A stretch of DNA of 64,000 nt from Pollenia angustigena (taxonomy: Eukaryota > Arthropoda > Insecta > Diptera > Polleniidae): positions 205,333,621 through 205,397,620 of the forward strand of contig OV884057.1 of the NCBI GenBank assembly GCA_930367215.1, written 5' to 3'. The notes below the pieces were generated by a model, which saw only the letters and a program-made list of their open reading frames with translations, ran no database searches and had not been told where the DNA came from. The position numbers and the translations under genes were made by a program. Below are positions 1 through 11,240 of the stretch, piece after piece. The first letter of the stretch is position 1. Every line of letters begins with the position of its first letter.

Positions 1-49
1 ATAGGTGTGATTATTGTTTTCAAATGTTGAATTTTTTTATTTTTAGCTA

Positions 50-1605
50 AAAACAAGTAAGAGTGCTATATTCGGCTGTGCCGAATCTTATATACCCTTC
101 ACCATTGTGCGAGCAGAATACAGAGCAACTAGACAAAAACTAAATAAAACTGGCAAATATTTTTTTTTTAAATAAGAGACAACCGGTTTTGAACTTCGCT
201 TTTCATAAGGGCCCAGAATATATATACTTTACTCTTTATACCCTTCGGTGAAGGGTATAAAGAATAATTTTCGGGAATTCAGGGGCCTAATCACCGCATT
301 CGATATTATCGTATCGAATAAACTATTAAATTTTTTTGCATACGATAGACACTGGCGTATCGAACGAAAACTCGATAATTGTAATGTCGAGTTACTCGAT
401 GTCGAATGCTATTATTTCAAATTCAATACATTTCATTCGATATCGAGTTTCAAGATACCAAAATAAATAATTTCGATGAATTTTGCTCGATATCGTATGC
501 GGTGATTAGACCGCAGTATTTCGGTTATAACTCATACAAATTTCCGACATTTTGGTATATAAGTCATATACATAGGACATATGGCAGCCCTAAAATTTAG
601 GTTTTTATAAAAATTTTGATCTTTTTAGCCCATTTTTGGAGTATTTTGCTCATAAATTACCCATTGTCTAACCGATTTGATATTTTTATATACCGACGTG
701 TTAAGGAATAATTTTACCATTTACTTAAGTTATATTTATATATAAACATTTATATATACTTGTATACATATATTTTAGCAAAGTTAATTATAAAAAAAAA
801 GAGTAATTTTTGGGGATTCAGTATTTTGGTTATAACTCAGCCATTTTTTAACCGATTTGGCAGATTTATATACCGACGTGTTGAAGAAGAAATTTACCAT
901 TTACTTTAGTTATAAAGCTTGGACTCGGGGAGATCTATGGTTCCCGAAAGTGGGTATTTAAAAAAAATAATTTAATTTTGGTCATAACTTTTTTGTATCT
1001 GAACCGATTTTCCCGAGTTTTTTGTAAAATATTAAAAAAAATTTCCGATATTTTGATATATAAGTCATATCCATAAGACATATGGCAGCCCTAAAATTTA
1101 GGTTTTTATACAATTTTTAATTTTTTTTGTACGGGAGGTACCACGCCCACTTCTCCAATCCCGCCCACATTTTGTAGGATGGTGTGTATTGGCAACCTAA
1201 ATGTGTGTTCCTAATTTGGAAACTTTGGCTTTTGCCGTTCTCAAGATATACGGAAATAAAAAAATACAACAACAACAAGGGATTTTTGGAAAAATTTAGA
1301 GGTAGTCGTGGTTTTTTGCTCATATCTCCGTCATTTTTGGACCGATCTGGCTGAATTTCAATAGCAAACTTAAACGGAGTATATGTGACATAAATATACA
1401 TCAACCTAGTCCACATCATTTCTGGGGTTTTCGGAAAACCCATTTCAACATACACGCGGACAGACGGACAACCGGATTTGAACTTCACTTTTCATAAGGA
1501 CCAAGAAAATATATACTTTATAGGGTGTAGGATCAATATTGTGGAACATACAAACGGAATGACAAAGTTATATATACCCTCTTACCTTCGGTGAAGGGTA
1601 TAAAA
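50..1605 (-). mobile_element. DINE-1-like (Helentron-type) non-autonomous element, minus strand
   Basis: The left edge is the reverse complement of a Helentron-like 3' end: AACAAGT, a short spacer, then a 7-bp stem with a 3-nt loop (ATTCGGC-TGT-GCCGAAT at 70-86). The right edge, near 1590-1604, is the reverse complement of the usual 5' start (GGTGAAGGGTATAAA). The interior has the family's 'cggacag...aaagtatatat' block at 1461-1510. A second 5'-like end at 178-256 suggests internal duplication or nesting. Internal direct repeats are visible (541-600 against 1042-1110; 671-725 against 851-905). Family membership follows from similarity to the fly DINE-1/INE-1 structure; edges are good to a few bases. 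Confidence 0.75.
287..509. mobile_element. MITE with inverted ends inside the DINE-1-like element
   Basis: The ends are inverted: CTAATCACCGCAT at 287-299 and ATGCGGTGATTAG at 497-509. The interior is full of CGATATCG/CGTATCGA-type dyads and has no coding content. No clear target duplication was found, so the superfamily is left open. Confidence 0.65.
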
Positions 1606-2671
1606 ACTAAGTACAGATTTGGATTCAGCGTCCCAAATTACCTTAAAAACAACATTCCGTTCTTAGTCAACAAAAACTTTGTTCCCTTGTGTTATCAATC
1701 TAATCAGTTTTTACAAATTATTACAAAAAGTATTTAAATATTCATAATATTTCTAGTATGGAAAATAAGTCGAATTTCAAGCGCAAGTAAATTATTATTC
1801 GACCTCACATGACCAACAGACCAACAAAGTCAGCTGATCGATTTAATTTAAACATGCCATAGAACTTTATTTTTAAACATACCCTCACAAATTTACAAGC
1901 CAACTCAAAAAAGTAATAAAAATATTTATCTAAAAAGATTAAATTTTAATATTTATGGACCTAGACAAATTAAAAAAAAAAAAAATAATAATATTTATAT
2001 CTTCTTTATTAAGAAATTGATTAAAATTGAATCATAAATTAACAAAAAAAAAATCGTTATCACTTGATAATTTTTATTACAAAACCAAAGAATTATTTAA
2101 ATAATTTAAACTTCAGGAAGCGTTTTGGGTTGGTGGCAAAAGTTATACAAATTAAGGTAAATTTTATTTTATTTATTTTGAGAAAAAAACCTCCTTCTAA
2201 TTACTTTACTGAGAAAGTGTGTATGCAATAAACTTCGCTGACGCAGTTAATTCATCTTAAAAGTAGGTAATATTTACTTTCAGCTCATCTTTTTTTTCTA
2301 TTTTTCCAAAAAAATTTTCTTAATTTGTTTAAAAGCAAGTGACTGAGTTTATTGCTGAGAATTATGGAAATTTACCAGAACCAAATAAAAAGCAAACAAA
2401 AAAAGTTTAAGAAATATAAAATAAACGAAAACAATAATTAAACGTTATTTTCTTTTAATCAGTAGCCTCTTCTCCAAATTTATTAACTTTAGCAATATTA
2501 TAATAATTTTAAAACTTTTAAATGTATGAGTTTATTTGTATTGAAATAAGATCAATTGTGCAAATAATTTCGCACTTTAAATATGTTTTCAATATTTTTT
2601 TTCTTTCTTTCTATTCTTTACTTTGTATGTTTATCTATTTTTAGACTAGAAAAAAACCAATGAATACACAG
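1606..2671. other. AT-rich DNA without recognisable features
   Basis: Very AT-rich sequence with A and T runs (for example 1972-1984). I see no conserved coding signal, transposon ends or tandem array. Confidence 0.6.
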
Positions 2672-2679
2672 GTACGTAC

Positions 2680-3230
2680 TAGAGGTCTGCAAGAATAAAT
2701 AAAAACCAATTTCAACACACTCATTTGTTTTTTAACTACAATGTGTCGTGAACCCAATAATAAAGAAACAAATGAAAGAATAACCAAAGACAAAACGAAT
2801 AAAAACTCATTCAATTCAGTCAATTCAAGTCAAATGAGTGAAATATTCATATATAATTTGAATGTAAAATTTCTGTACCTACACATTACGTATGTATGTG
2901 TAAGCTTAACTCTTACAAATAAAGGAAGCCACAAGCTTACACACATATTTTGTCAATGTATTCAAATAAATGTATGGACATTCAATAATTCAAAAATTAT
3001 TCGAATATTTTTTGTAAACTTGCTCTCTCTAACGGGTCATTCCACTGTTTTGTTATTTATGAATGACTCTCAAATTCATTTACAGTAAACAAGTATTTTA
3101 TTCAATTTATTCTCTCTTATTTATGTATATGGTTTACTCTTTTCTTACATATTTGAATGTTTAATATTTGAGTAAATGTTGTGCACTTTGAATAAAGGCA
3201 AACAAGTGAATTATTCAAAGCAGACCTCTA
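2680..3230. mobile_element. hAT-type MITE with 8-bp target-site duplication
   Basis: The inverted ends TAGAGGTCTGC (2680-2690) and GCAGACCTCTA (3220-3230) are perfect. They are flanked by a perfect 8-bp duplication GTACGTAC (2672-2679 and 3231-3238). An 8-bp duplication with short inverted ends is the hAT signature. The 551-bp interior has a chance 115-residue frame (2741-3088) with no recognisable domain, so the element is non-autonomous. Confidence 0.9.
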
Positions 3231-3556
3231 GTACGTACCTATCTAAAGCAAAAAAAAAAATTCATTAATTAAAAAAAGTATTAGCCCCATTCACAATCTT
3301 GTGCATATGAAATTTGAAATTTATGCAATTGTAAATATTTTCTATAAATTGTGAATGATCTCTTTAGTTTAGTTTACAAGGCTTGTTGTAAAACGCGACA
3401 TTCAGAGATGATTGGTAAATAGGGTCGGTTTGCAATTAAGTTTCTTCGTCGGGTGCTTTTTTAAAATGAAATTGATTACCAAATTGAGTGCAGTCTGTGC
3501 AACAGCTGTAAATTCAAACAAGTTTTGACAATCCGTTTGTGCGAACAACTTGAAAG
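3231..3556. other. Spacer between the hAT MITE and the pogo-like element
   Basis: AT-rich sequence including a run of A at 3250-3260. Nothing recognisable. Confidence 0.5.
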
Positions 3557-3846
3557 TACAGTCAAATCCCGATAATTCGTACCCCGATAAATCGCAATTC
3601 CCGATAATTCGGAAGAAACTGTCGGTCCCTTGAAAAAATCTCGTTAATTCGTAAAATTTCCAAACATTTTGGTCCCCTCGCTAATTCGTAATTTTTTTTT
3701 TTTTCAAATAAAATCTTCTTAACCTCTTATAAATCGTAATTGTTTGCTAAATACCACTTATAATTCGTAATAAAAACAACAAAAACATGGAAACAATGAT
3801 TTTTTGTTTACCGCTATTTTTTTTTTTTTGCGTTTGTGTTTATTTT

Positions 3847-5095
3847 TATACCCTCCACCACAATTAGTTGTGAAGAGGGTATATTCAGTTTGTCATTCCG
3901 TGTGAAACTTTTTTACTATTCATCTCAGACCCTATAAAGTATATATATTCTGGGTCCTTGAGTAATTTTAAGTCGATTTAGCCATGTCCGTCTGTCTGTC
4001 CGTCTGTTGAAAACACGCTCACTTTCGAAAAACTCAAAAGAAATCAACAAACTTGGTGTCAAATTGCTTGTAGTTATCCTAAGCAGTTTGGGATTGAAAT
4101 TCAGCAAAATCGGTTCAATAGGATCTGAGCTATGAATCAAAATGTGGAACCACCACCTAAAAAAAATTGATAATTTTGTTACAAAAACTAACATAAATGG
4201 TGGAAAAATGCACAGAATGATATAAGATTTCGCAAAAATTCGTTTTATTCAACTGGAAATCACGCTGTGAAATTTCGTGAAGATCCGTCAATAATTTACC
4301 CTAGGCCCCATATAAGCCCTACTCCCGGAAAACATTATATTTAGCCTAAAACCCTAACTAACAATGCTATCATTACAAATTTTGGCAAGTCACAGTTACA
4401 TAGGACTAGAAATTAAACTGTTAAGTTTCGTGAAGATCGGTCCATAATTTACCATAGGCCCCATATAAAACCTACTTCCGGAAAACAACTTAGTACGCCT
4501 AAAAACGTAAAAAATAATGCTATCATAACAAAATTTGGTACATCAAAGTTTTATTGGACAAGAAATAAAATTGTGTAATTTCGTGAAGATCGGTCCATAA
4601 CTTACCCTGGGCCCCATATAAACCTTACTCCCGGAAAACAGTTTAGTACGCCTAAATCCGTAAAAAATAATGCTATCATAACAAAATTTGGTACATCAAA
4701 GTTTTATAGGACAAGAAATAAAACTGTGTAATTTCGTGAAGATCGGTCCATACTTTACCCTGGGCCCCATATAAACCCTACTCCCGGAAAACAGTTTAGT
4801 ACGCCTAAAACCGTAAAACATAATGCAATCATAACAAATTTTGGCTCGTCACAGTTTTAAAGGACTAGAAATGACGCTGTGAAATTTCGTGATGATCGGT
4901 CCATAATTTACCCTAGGCCCCATATAAGCCCTTCTACCGGAAAACAGTTTGGTTGCCTTAAACCATAATTAATAACAAATCGTCACAGTTTAAGATTATA
5001 ATAACATCATACAGATATTACTCCTTAAACATTCGAACTGTCGGTGGAGGGTATCAAAGATTCGGCACAGCCGAATATAGCACTCTAACTTGTTT
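3847..5095 (+). mobile_element. DINE-1-like (Helentron-type) element nested in the pogo-like element
   Basis: Starts with ATACCCTCCACCACAAT and the reverse-complementary GAAGAGGGTATA. It carries the canonical block GTCGATTTAGCCATGTCCG followed by GTCTGTCTGTCCGTCTG near 3973-4008. It ends with a 7-bp stem and 3-nt loop (ATTCGGC-ACA-GCCGAAT, 5060-5076), a short spacer and CTTGTTTT. These match fly DINE-1/INE-1-like Helentrons. The core is a five-copy 153-bp tandem array. There is no Rep/helicase coding, so it is non-autonomous. Confidence 0.85.
4200..4970 (+). repeat. Five copies of a 153-bp tandem repeat inside DINE-1-like element
   Basis: The word CGTGAAGATCGGTCCATAA or a close variant begins at 4276, 4429, 4582, 4735 and 4888: four successive spacings of exactly 153 bp. 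Each unit also holds a GGCCCCATATAA(A/G)CC block and a CCGGAAAACA block. Copies differ by substitutions but almost no length change. Confidence 0.9.
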
Positions 5096-5319
5096 TAAGA
5101 TCAGTTTATTACAAAAATTATTTTTATATATTTTATTTTTAACAGTTGGTTTGTATGTCTTTTTTTTTATCGTTTTAGTAAATAAATTGAAAACCCAGTT
5201 AAATCGTATTTATTTTATTTTAACCCCGTCAATTCGAAGCCCCGCTAAATCGAAAACCCCTATAATTCGTAAGAAATGGCCGGTCTCTTGCGATTACGAA
5301 TTATGGGGATTCTACTGTA

Positions 5320-5734
5320 ATACATATTGAACGTGTGGCTGCAGGGTGAGGGTATAAAAACTGGTAAATTCGGTTACCTCATATCTGTAAAACTTAAAGA
5401 GATACAAATAATATTGAATAATTATCGTTGTTCAATTAACAAAAAAAAAAAATTAACGGACAGTTGTCTGGTACTTTTTTCCAATTCGGCCTTTTTGGAC
5501 TTCTTTGTCACCGATCTATCTGTTAAACCAATAAACATAGAAATAACTATTATACCAAACTCGCAATGTATTAAATTATAGGCTCCAATTACAATAATGA
5601 AATTTTTGATAATTCATGTTCAGAAAAAAGTACGAAACAGGGGAAATACGGGAAATTTCATTTCTTTCTTTGAATTTTCCGTGCTGCATGTGGCAATTTT
5701 AGAATTCTCTATAATATTGAATTAAGAAACATTA
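5320..5734. other. AT-rich DNA, one chance open frame
   Basis: Contains an 84-residue frame (5327-5581, plus strand) with no recognisable domain or codon signal. I treat it as chance. Confidence 0.4.
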
Positions 5735-6430
5735 AATTATAGGTGCAGGGTCCTGAGTGAATAAGAACCTATAAGATGAAAACTGTTGGTACTTTTTTGT
5801 TCTTCAACTGGTACTTTTTGAGTTTTTGTAAATATTGGGACTAGAAAACTAAAATTTAATATGCATGCTTCTGAGTGAATGAGAATTTGTAAAGGGAAGC
5901 TCTTTGGTACTTTTTCGTTCTTCAACTTGTACTTTTTTGATTTTCGTTAATATTGGGACTAGAAACATAAAATAATATATGCATGGTTCCGAGTAAATAA
6001 GAGTCTGTAAGGGGGAGCTTTTTGGTACTTTTTCTTTCTACAACTGGTACTTTTTTGATTTTCGTAAATATTGGACCTAGAAACATACAATTTAAAATGC
6101 AATGTTCTGAGTGGGTGAGAATCTGTTAGAGGGATCGTTTTTGGTACTTTTTTTGTTCTTCAACTGGTACCTTCGGTATTTCCTTTAGTATGGGACCTAG
6201 AAACACAAAACTAAACATGCAAGGTCCCAAACAAATGAGAATCTGTAAGAGGGATATTTTTGGTGATTTTTCGTTCTTTAACTGGTACTTATCGAATTTA
6301 ATTAATACTGAACCTAGAAACATAAAATTCAATATGCAGAGTCCAGAGTGATTGAGAAACTATAGGAGGAGACTTTTTGGTTTCAATTGGTACTTTTTGA
6401 TTTTTTGTCGTAATAAAACTTACAACACTA
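5735..6430. repeat. Six-copy tandem array of a ~118-bp unit
   Basis: The word GAGTGAATGAGAAT and variants recur at 5755, 5873, 5991, 6109, 6229 and 6346 (spacings 118, 118, 118, 120, 117). Each unit contains TTTTTGGTACTTTTT, TTCTTCAACTGGTAC and TGGGACCTAGAAACA. Diverged single copies on the other strand lie at 10800-10960. Minus-strand open frames across the array (5737-5925, 6126-6332) are by-products of the repeat. Confidence 0.9.
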
Positions 6431-7098
6431 AATAAAACATTCACGATCTTGAGTAGAAGATACTATATGGACCGGAGATTGGTTGCTCGACAAATCGATC
6501 AACTTAGACGGAAAAAAAATGCTCGAAACATGTAAATTCATACATATTTGCATAAATAACAAAAGTCGAATTTTGACCACTAGACAAACCCTAGTTTTAA
6601 TAAAGAGATAATAAATTTACGATTTTGAACTGAAATACAAAAAGTTTTTTATTAATATAATGACATCTTTAAACGTTTGAAGGGTTATCATTATGTTAAG
6701 GAAATGTTTCATTAATGTGATATCACATAGTCACAGTCAAATTTCTTGCATTAAGTTAATGCCAAATTTTCATAGATTTTTTAGAACCTTTCATTAACTG
6801 GGGGTATATGAAACATTCTTTATTGATTTGCCAAAGCTTAGAACACTGATAGAATTTGAATGGATTATTGTCAAAATCATTGGATCTGTGAATAAACTGC
6901 TTTCAGTTTAGGTGATGTTGGTATGCACATGGAGAGAACAGAACATTATTTAGCGTTCGGCTCACACATCGAGGAACGATATCTATTTGTTTAGTGTTTG
7001 TGCAGACGAACAGAACCCTTAATACCGTATATAGCTATTTTCAAGAAAGAGCCGAACAGAACAATTGTAGTGACACTGTAGACAAACATTATATTTTA
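6431..7098. other. Unassigned AT-rich spacer
   Basis: No gene or clear element. Parts of 6690-6900 (CATTGGATCTGTGAA and similar words) weakly resemble the ends of the MITE at 60478-60754, so a decayed copy is possible. Confidence 0.35.
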
Positions 7099-7099
7099 A

Positions 7100-8258
7100 T
7101 CTATATATATATATAAAGAAGTGTACACTTTGATGTCCCCACTAACTGCGGAAACGGTTCGACCGATTTCAACCAAAATTTCAGGGTACGTTGGGGATAG
7201 TCTGTAGATGGTTTAAGTTAAGTTTGCACGAAATCGTCTTAGGGGTTCCGCAGATATGGCATTTAGATTTTCCTATATATTCCCATACAAATATCAACAA
7301 AATGCCCTCCGTTTTGAACTCCTCCGAAACGGCTTGACTGATTTTTATGAAATTTTGAATGTGTATTTTTTAGATATGAGAATAGGTCGTAGAGTATATT
7401 ACATCGCTAGAGGACCCAAAATAGGGCATTAGCTCCCCCTCCTTATATCTGCTTAGCTAATCAACCTTTTTTTTTATATTTGGCATGCACTGTAACATCT
7501 GAAAGAAAATAGGGAATAGGGCAAGAGGGGTTAAAGCTCCCCCTCCCTATATCTGCTTAACAAACCGACCGATTTTCTTGAAATTTTGCAGGAAAATAGT
7601 GTAACATCTGGAAAGAACTAAAGCCTAAAATGTAAATAAAATAAAATGTTATTACTTAGGGCGTGAAATAGGGCAATAGGGGTAAAAGCTCCCTCTCCCC
7701 AATATTTAAAACAAATCAACCGGGTTTTTTTTAAATTTCGCATGCAGACACAGTAACATCTGAAAGGAAATAGGGAATAGGGCGTGAGATGGCGCAATAG
7801 GGGTAAAACCTCCCCTACCCTATATCTTTTAAACTAATTAACGAGGGTTTTTTTAAATTTCGCACATGCCGACACTGTAACATCTGAAAGGAAATAGGGA
7901 ATAAGATGTGAAATATGGCAATAAGGGTAAAAGCTCCCCCTCCCAATATCTTCTTAGCTAATCAACCAATTTTCATGAAATTTCGCAGGCAAATAGTGTT
8001 TCAGCTGGAAATTACTATAGCCTACAGTTTTTATTATTTAGGGCGTGAAGCAAGAGGGGTAAAAGCTCCCCTTTCCTACATCTTCTAATCTAATCAACGG
8101 ATTTTCTAGAAATTTGACGGGCAAATAGAAAGCACTATAGCCTATAATTTGAATTATCTTAACTAATCAACCGGTTTTCTCAAAATGTGGGATGCAGACA
8201 CTGTAACATCTAAAAGAAATAAGTTATATGGCAAAACAACGTTTGCCGGGTCAGCTAG
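7100..8258 (+). mobile_element. Complete non-autonomous Helitron, copy 1
   Basis: The 5' end is A^TCTATATATATATAAAG at 7100 and the 3' end is CTAG (8255-8258) followed by T: the canonical A^TC...CTAG^T arrangement. A short GCAAA/TTTGC stem sits just before the 3' end (GCAAAACAACGTTTGCCGGG). The body has diverged repeats of AATCAACCGGTTTTC, GTAACATCTGAAAGGAAATA and GGGGTAAAAGCTCCCC. Two further near-complete copies lie at 38522-39637 and 53520-55789, and their shared ends confirm the boundaries. No Rep/helicase is encoded. Confidence 0.9.
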
Positions 8259-9980
8259 TGTTTTATAATGTTTCTTTTTTACATTGATAAAGAAATAAAC
8301 AAACAAATCATTTTACCAACGACTACAGTACGAACAGCTTGTGTGTGTATTGTGTATATGTTTTGTTTGTGTAAAATTTTTTTGCTGGAATTTTTGTTTC
8401 GTTTGTGTATTTTGTTTTTGTAAAAATTTTTGTTTTTTTTACCAGAAATGTGGGCGCTAAGCACAATAGAAACAACCGAACACTAATGAGCTGAACCGAA
8501 CGCAATGAAGTTTGTGGTTTATAAAAAAAAACCGAACGGAATTAAATGTTCTCATCTTTTTGTTGAATTAGATAAGAACAATATTATTTTTGGTCTCAAA
8601 GATGACAAACAGGGAAACGTTATTTTTTTAATGCTTTACTACACAAACACTATATGCTTTTTTTCACAAATTTACCGAACCGAACACTAAGGAGCGATAT
8701 TTAATGTTTATTTTCGAAAACCGCTTCAAAGTTACTGTGAGTCATTTGCTGTGAAAATTTAGAAAATGCACTAAAACGGAAGGTGGCCATTCAGGCGATA
8801 TTATTTTGCACTTTGAAATAAACTTGATATTTTTTCTGTTAGGACCAGCACTCAGGGGATGACCCCTACTAAGGCACTGCATTGTATTGGAGCTAGGAAA
8901 ATAGGTTATGGGAAGGAGGATAGAGGGAGTAGTGTTTGTGAACATTCGATTTGAACTTATTCATGTTGTAAGTGAGAGGGAAGACTTCAGCAGGAAGGCT
9001 ATTCTTGCTTTAAAAACACAACTCGTTTTTTTTTTATTTATAACAAAATGGCAGCCTGTTCATATTGTGCAACACTTTTGCGACACTTTATAGTAAATAG
9101 TATAACAGAGATTGCCAAATCTGAAGCAGTTTCGTATAAATATTTTTCTTTTCTACAGATTATTTTTTATAAGAAATCACTTCTACACGGCCCCAATAAT
9201 CAGTGTTTAAGTAAAAAGTACATCGTCACTTTATCAGTAAGGCTACTGTAAATTAATTATATTTACTAAATATTTTTCAAGTATTCACTTGAATTTTTTT
9301 TTTTTTTCTTAGTTTTCAGTGAAAACAAGTACAATATAACTAAAATTTCGATAACATTTACGATTTCTACAGACTAAATGTAAATAATAGTAAGCCTCGA
9401 ATTTGTTTCGTTTTCACTATCTTCACCTCAAAAACATGTAATATTCCCATCGTATCAGCGTTATCTTTGATAATAATTTAAACAATATTCAGACAAGCAA
9501 ATCGCTTCGGTACAAAATATATAATTTTTAATTTCATAGAATTAAATATTACTTCAAACTAATTATTTATAACACTCACACATACATTTAAAAAAAAATC
9601 ACTGCAATTTATTTAAAGAAATTAGTAAAAACAAAATAAAAAGAAAAGACTATTAAAGGCATTAAAAAGAACGTGTCGCGACGTGATGGCCATTATCATC
9701 TACTACGGGCCATAATTTGATTTGAAAGAGATAAGATTATAAAAAAACAGGTCTTTAGAGGTATTTTCTTTCTAAACTGTTATCTTAGATTTTTTCTTGT
9801 ACGTTTTGGGTTGAAGTACATATTTCATCAAAACAAATATATATATTTACGCATTTGATGTTAAATCTACTTACGCATGTCTTTTACTTAATGGAAATTT
9901 AGATTAAAATATTCTAAAAGCCATTTTAATATTTTAAAAGCAAATTAAATTATTCTATAAAAAAGAAAAATTTTGTAAAA
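8259..9980. other. AT-rich DNA with no recognisable gene
   Basis: Several frames of 60-67 residues occur on both strands, none with a recognisable motif. 8330-8440 is rich in TTTTGTTTGTGT-type simple sequence. Confidence 0.5.
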
Positions 9981-10223
9981 TGGACAAACTCGGGGAGGTA
10001 TTTCAAACAGAGCATTAGACGTCTTGTGGAGTCAGCGTCATCTGTATCCATGGGAGGTATAGCTATTGAGGAATCGGATACTCTTGATGGTCTGGGCATG
10101 AAAATTCAATGTGATGTTCGTTGGAACCAACATGTCTTTCAAGTGTCGAAATAAGCATTAAAGTGTCTTGGTTTCTTAAAACGGTGCAAAAACTACTTCA
10201 CTCCGTCTGATCTTTATTATACC
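9981..10223 (+). pseudogene. Fragment of a LINE reverse transcriptase (C-terminal part)
   Basis: The plus-strand frame from TGG at 9981 reads WTNSGRYFKQSIRRLVES and, further on, ESDTLDGLGMKI, DVRWNQHVF, one stop codon, then LKCLGFLKRCKNYFTPSDL. This is the post-catalytic 'thumb' region typical of non-LTR retrotransposons (LG(M/I)xI...W..H...A..K..GFLxRC..YFTP.DL). The catalytic YADD region is missing upstream and the frame dies after 10223. I infer a short dead fragment; the clade is not assigned. Confidence 0.75.
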
Positions 10224-10370
10224 GGCTACAATTTGGAAAAATTCAAATTAAATGTCCACAAACTCTACTCCCTCTTTCGTTCTCCCCTATTTCCTAATTC
10301 CTAATTCCAACACAAATGCATTGCATAAGTAGGGGGCATTTCCGGAGTGTTGGCTCAAAGCAGTGATGCC

Positions 10371-10544
10371 AACTTAGTGCTTTTGGTACTATTTATGGTG
10401 CTTTTTGATGCCTCAAAACGCCAAAATTTTATCCATCCAACATATTTTGTTGCTTTTTACGCTTTTTTTTAGCTCAAAATAGTTGTTTTTAGTGCTTTTT
10501 TTAATTTTAAAGTGCTTTTTGCTCTCAAAAAGTTGGCATCACTG
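10371..10544. mobile_element. hAT-type MITE, 174 bp, perfect 8-bp duplication
   Basis: The inverted ends are CAGTGATGCCAACTT (10371-10385) and AGTTGGCATCACTG (10531-10544). They are flanked by identical 8-bp GCTCAAAG (10363-10370 and 10545-10552). The interior is rich in AGTGCTTTTT-type words. A CAGNG start with an 8-bp duplication indicates hAT. Confidence 0.92.
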
Positions 10545-10633
10545 GCTCAAAGTAAAAAAAACGAAATAAACTGTTCTCAAAGAAATAGACGAACATTTTT
10601 AAGTAAAAATGTTTAAAAATCTTAAAAATTAAA

Positions 10634-10683
10634 TCTCTCTCTCTCTCTCTCACTCTCTCTTTCTCTCTCACGCACTCTCTCGC
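10634..10683. repeat. (CT)n microsatellite
   Basis: Imperfect CT repeat with a few interruptions (CACTCTCT, TTTCTCTC, CGCACTCTCT). Confidence 0.95.
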
Positions 10684-10799
10684 TAATGTTATTGTTAATT
10701 AATTTTATTCCTAAACTAGCAATTAACCTATTACTTCGTTAGCGTCTCCCTTTCTTCGGTGGACATATTTATATGCTAACGTTTATGTGTCCAGATTTT

Positions 10800-11240
10800 A
10801 ACAAAAAAGTACCAAAATCTTATCGATTCTTATTCACTCAGCACCTATAATTTTATGTTGCTATGTTCCGTATTATAGAAAATTCAAAAAGTACACGTGT
10901 ATAACGTAAGAGTACAAGATAGAAATATAATTTCACGTAGTTCCCCTTTTTGGTACTTTTTTCTCCCCATTGAAGTATCTAAAATATCAATACTTTAGTG
11001 TGAGCTCATAATTTAATAAGTAAATGATACGAATAGGTACGATTTTTACACGGTTTAATATCCAAAAAGTACCAAATTTATATAAGTATGATTTTATGTT
11101 ACGATTATGATATGAATTTTATTTCGATGTTTATTTTTTTCAAAACTAGATGGGATGACAAAAAAGTTCCAAAAAATCAGGTTTTACTCGTTTACTCCCC
11201 AAAAGGGCAGAATTTTAAAAAGTACTAGACACCTTTCCGC
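10800..11240 (-). repeat. Diverged minus-strand copies of the 118-bp repeat and related GTAC-rich sequence
   Basis: Read on the minus strand, 10800-10880 gives ATTATAGGTGCTGAGTGAAT followed by GATTTTGGTACTTTTTTG, matching the array at 5735-6430. Further AAAAAGTACC words occur at 11066 and near 11160-11230, more degenerate. Confidence 0.6.

Larger units (their letters stand above)
3559..5317. mobile_element. Tc1/mariner-superfamily (pogo-like) element with TA duplication, split by a DINE-1 insertion
   Basis: The left end CAGTCAAATCCCGATAATTC begins after TA (3557-3558). The right end is its approximate inverse, finishing ...GGGGATTCTACTG at 5317 and followed by TA (5318-5319). A TA duplication with CAGT-starting ends fits Tc1/mariner, most like pogo/Tigger. 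Both subterminal regions repeat a 12-bp word related to CCCGATAATTCG. No transposase remains. About 1.25 kb of the length is a later DINE-1-like insertion (3847-5095). Confidence 0.75.

Noticed and set aside
5737..6332. Minus-strand open frames of 62 and 68 residues sharing FxKxxKVPVEEQK-like sequence
   Set aside because: They run along the 118-bp tandem array; the apparent protein similarity is just the DNA repeat read in frame.
5735..6430. CRISPR-like regular spacing
   Set aside because: Units are 118 bp, similar along their whole length, with no short repeat/unique spacer pattern; the genome is eukaryotic.
6660..6910. Decayed copy of the CACTGAAAAAA MITE
   Set aside because: Only scattered words (CATTGGATCTGTGAA, ATGAAACATT) match; neither end nor a TA pair could be defined.
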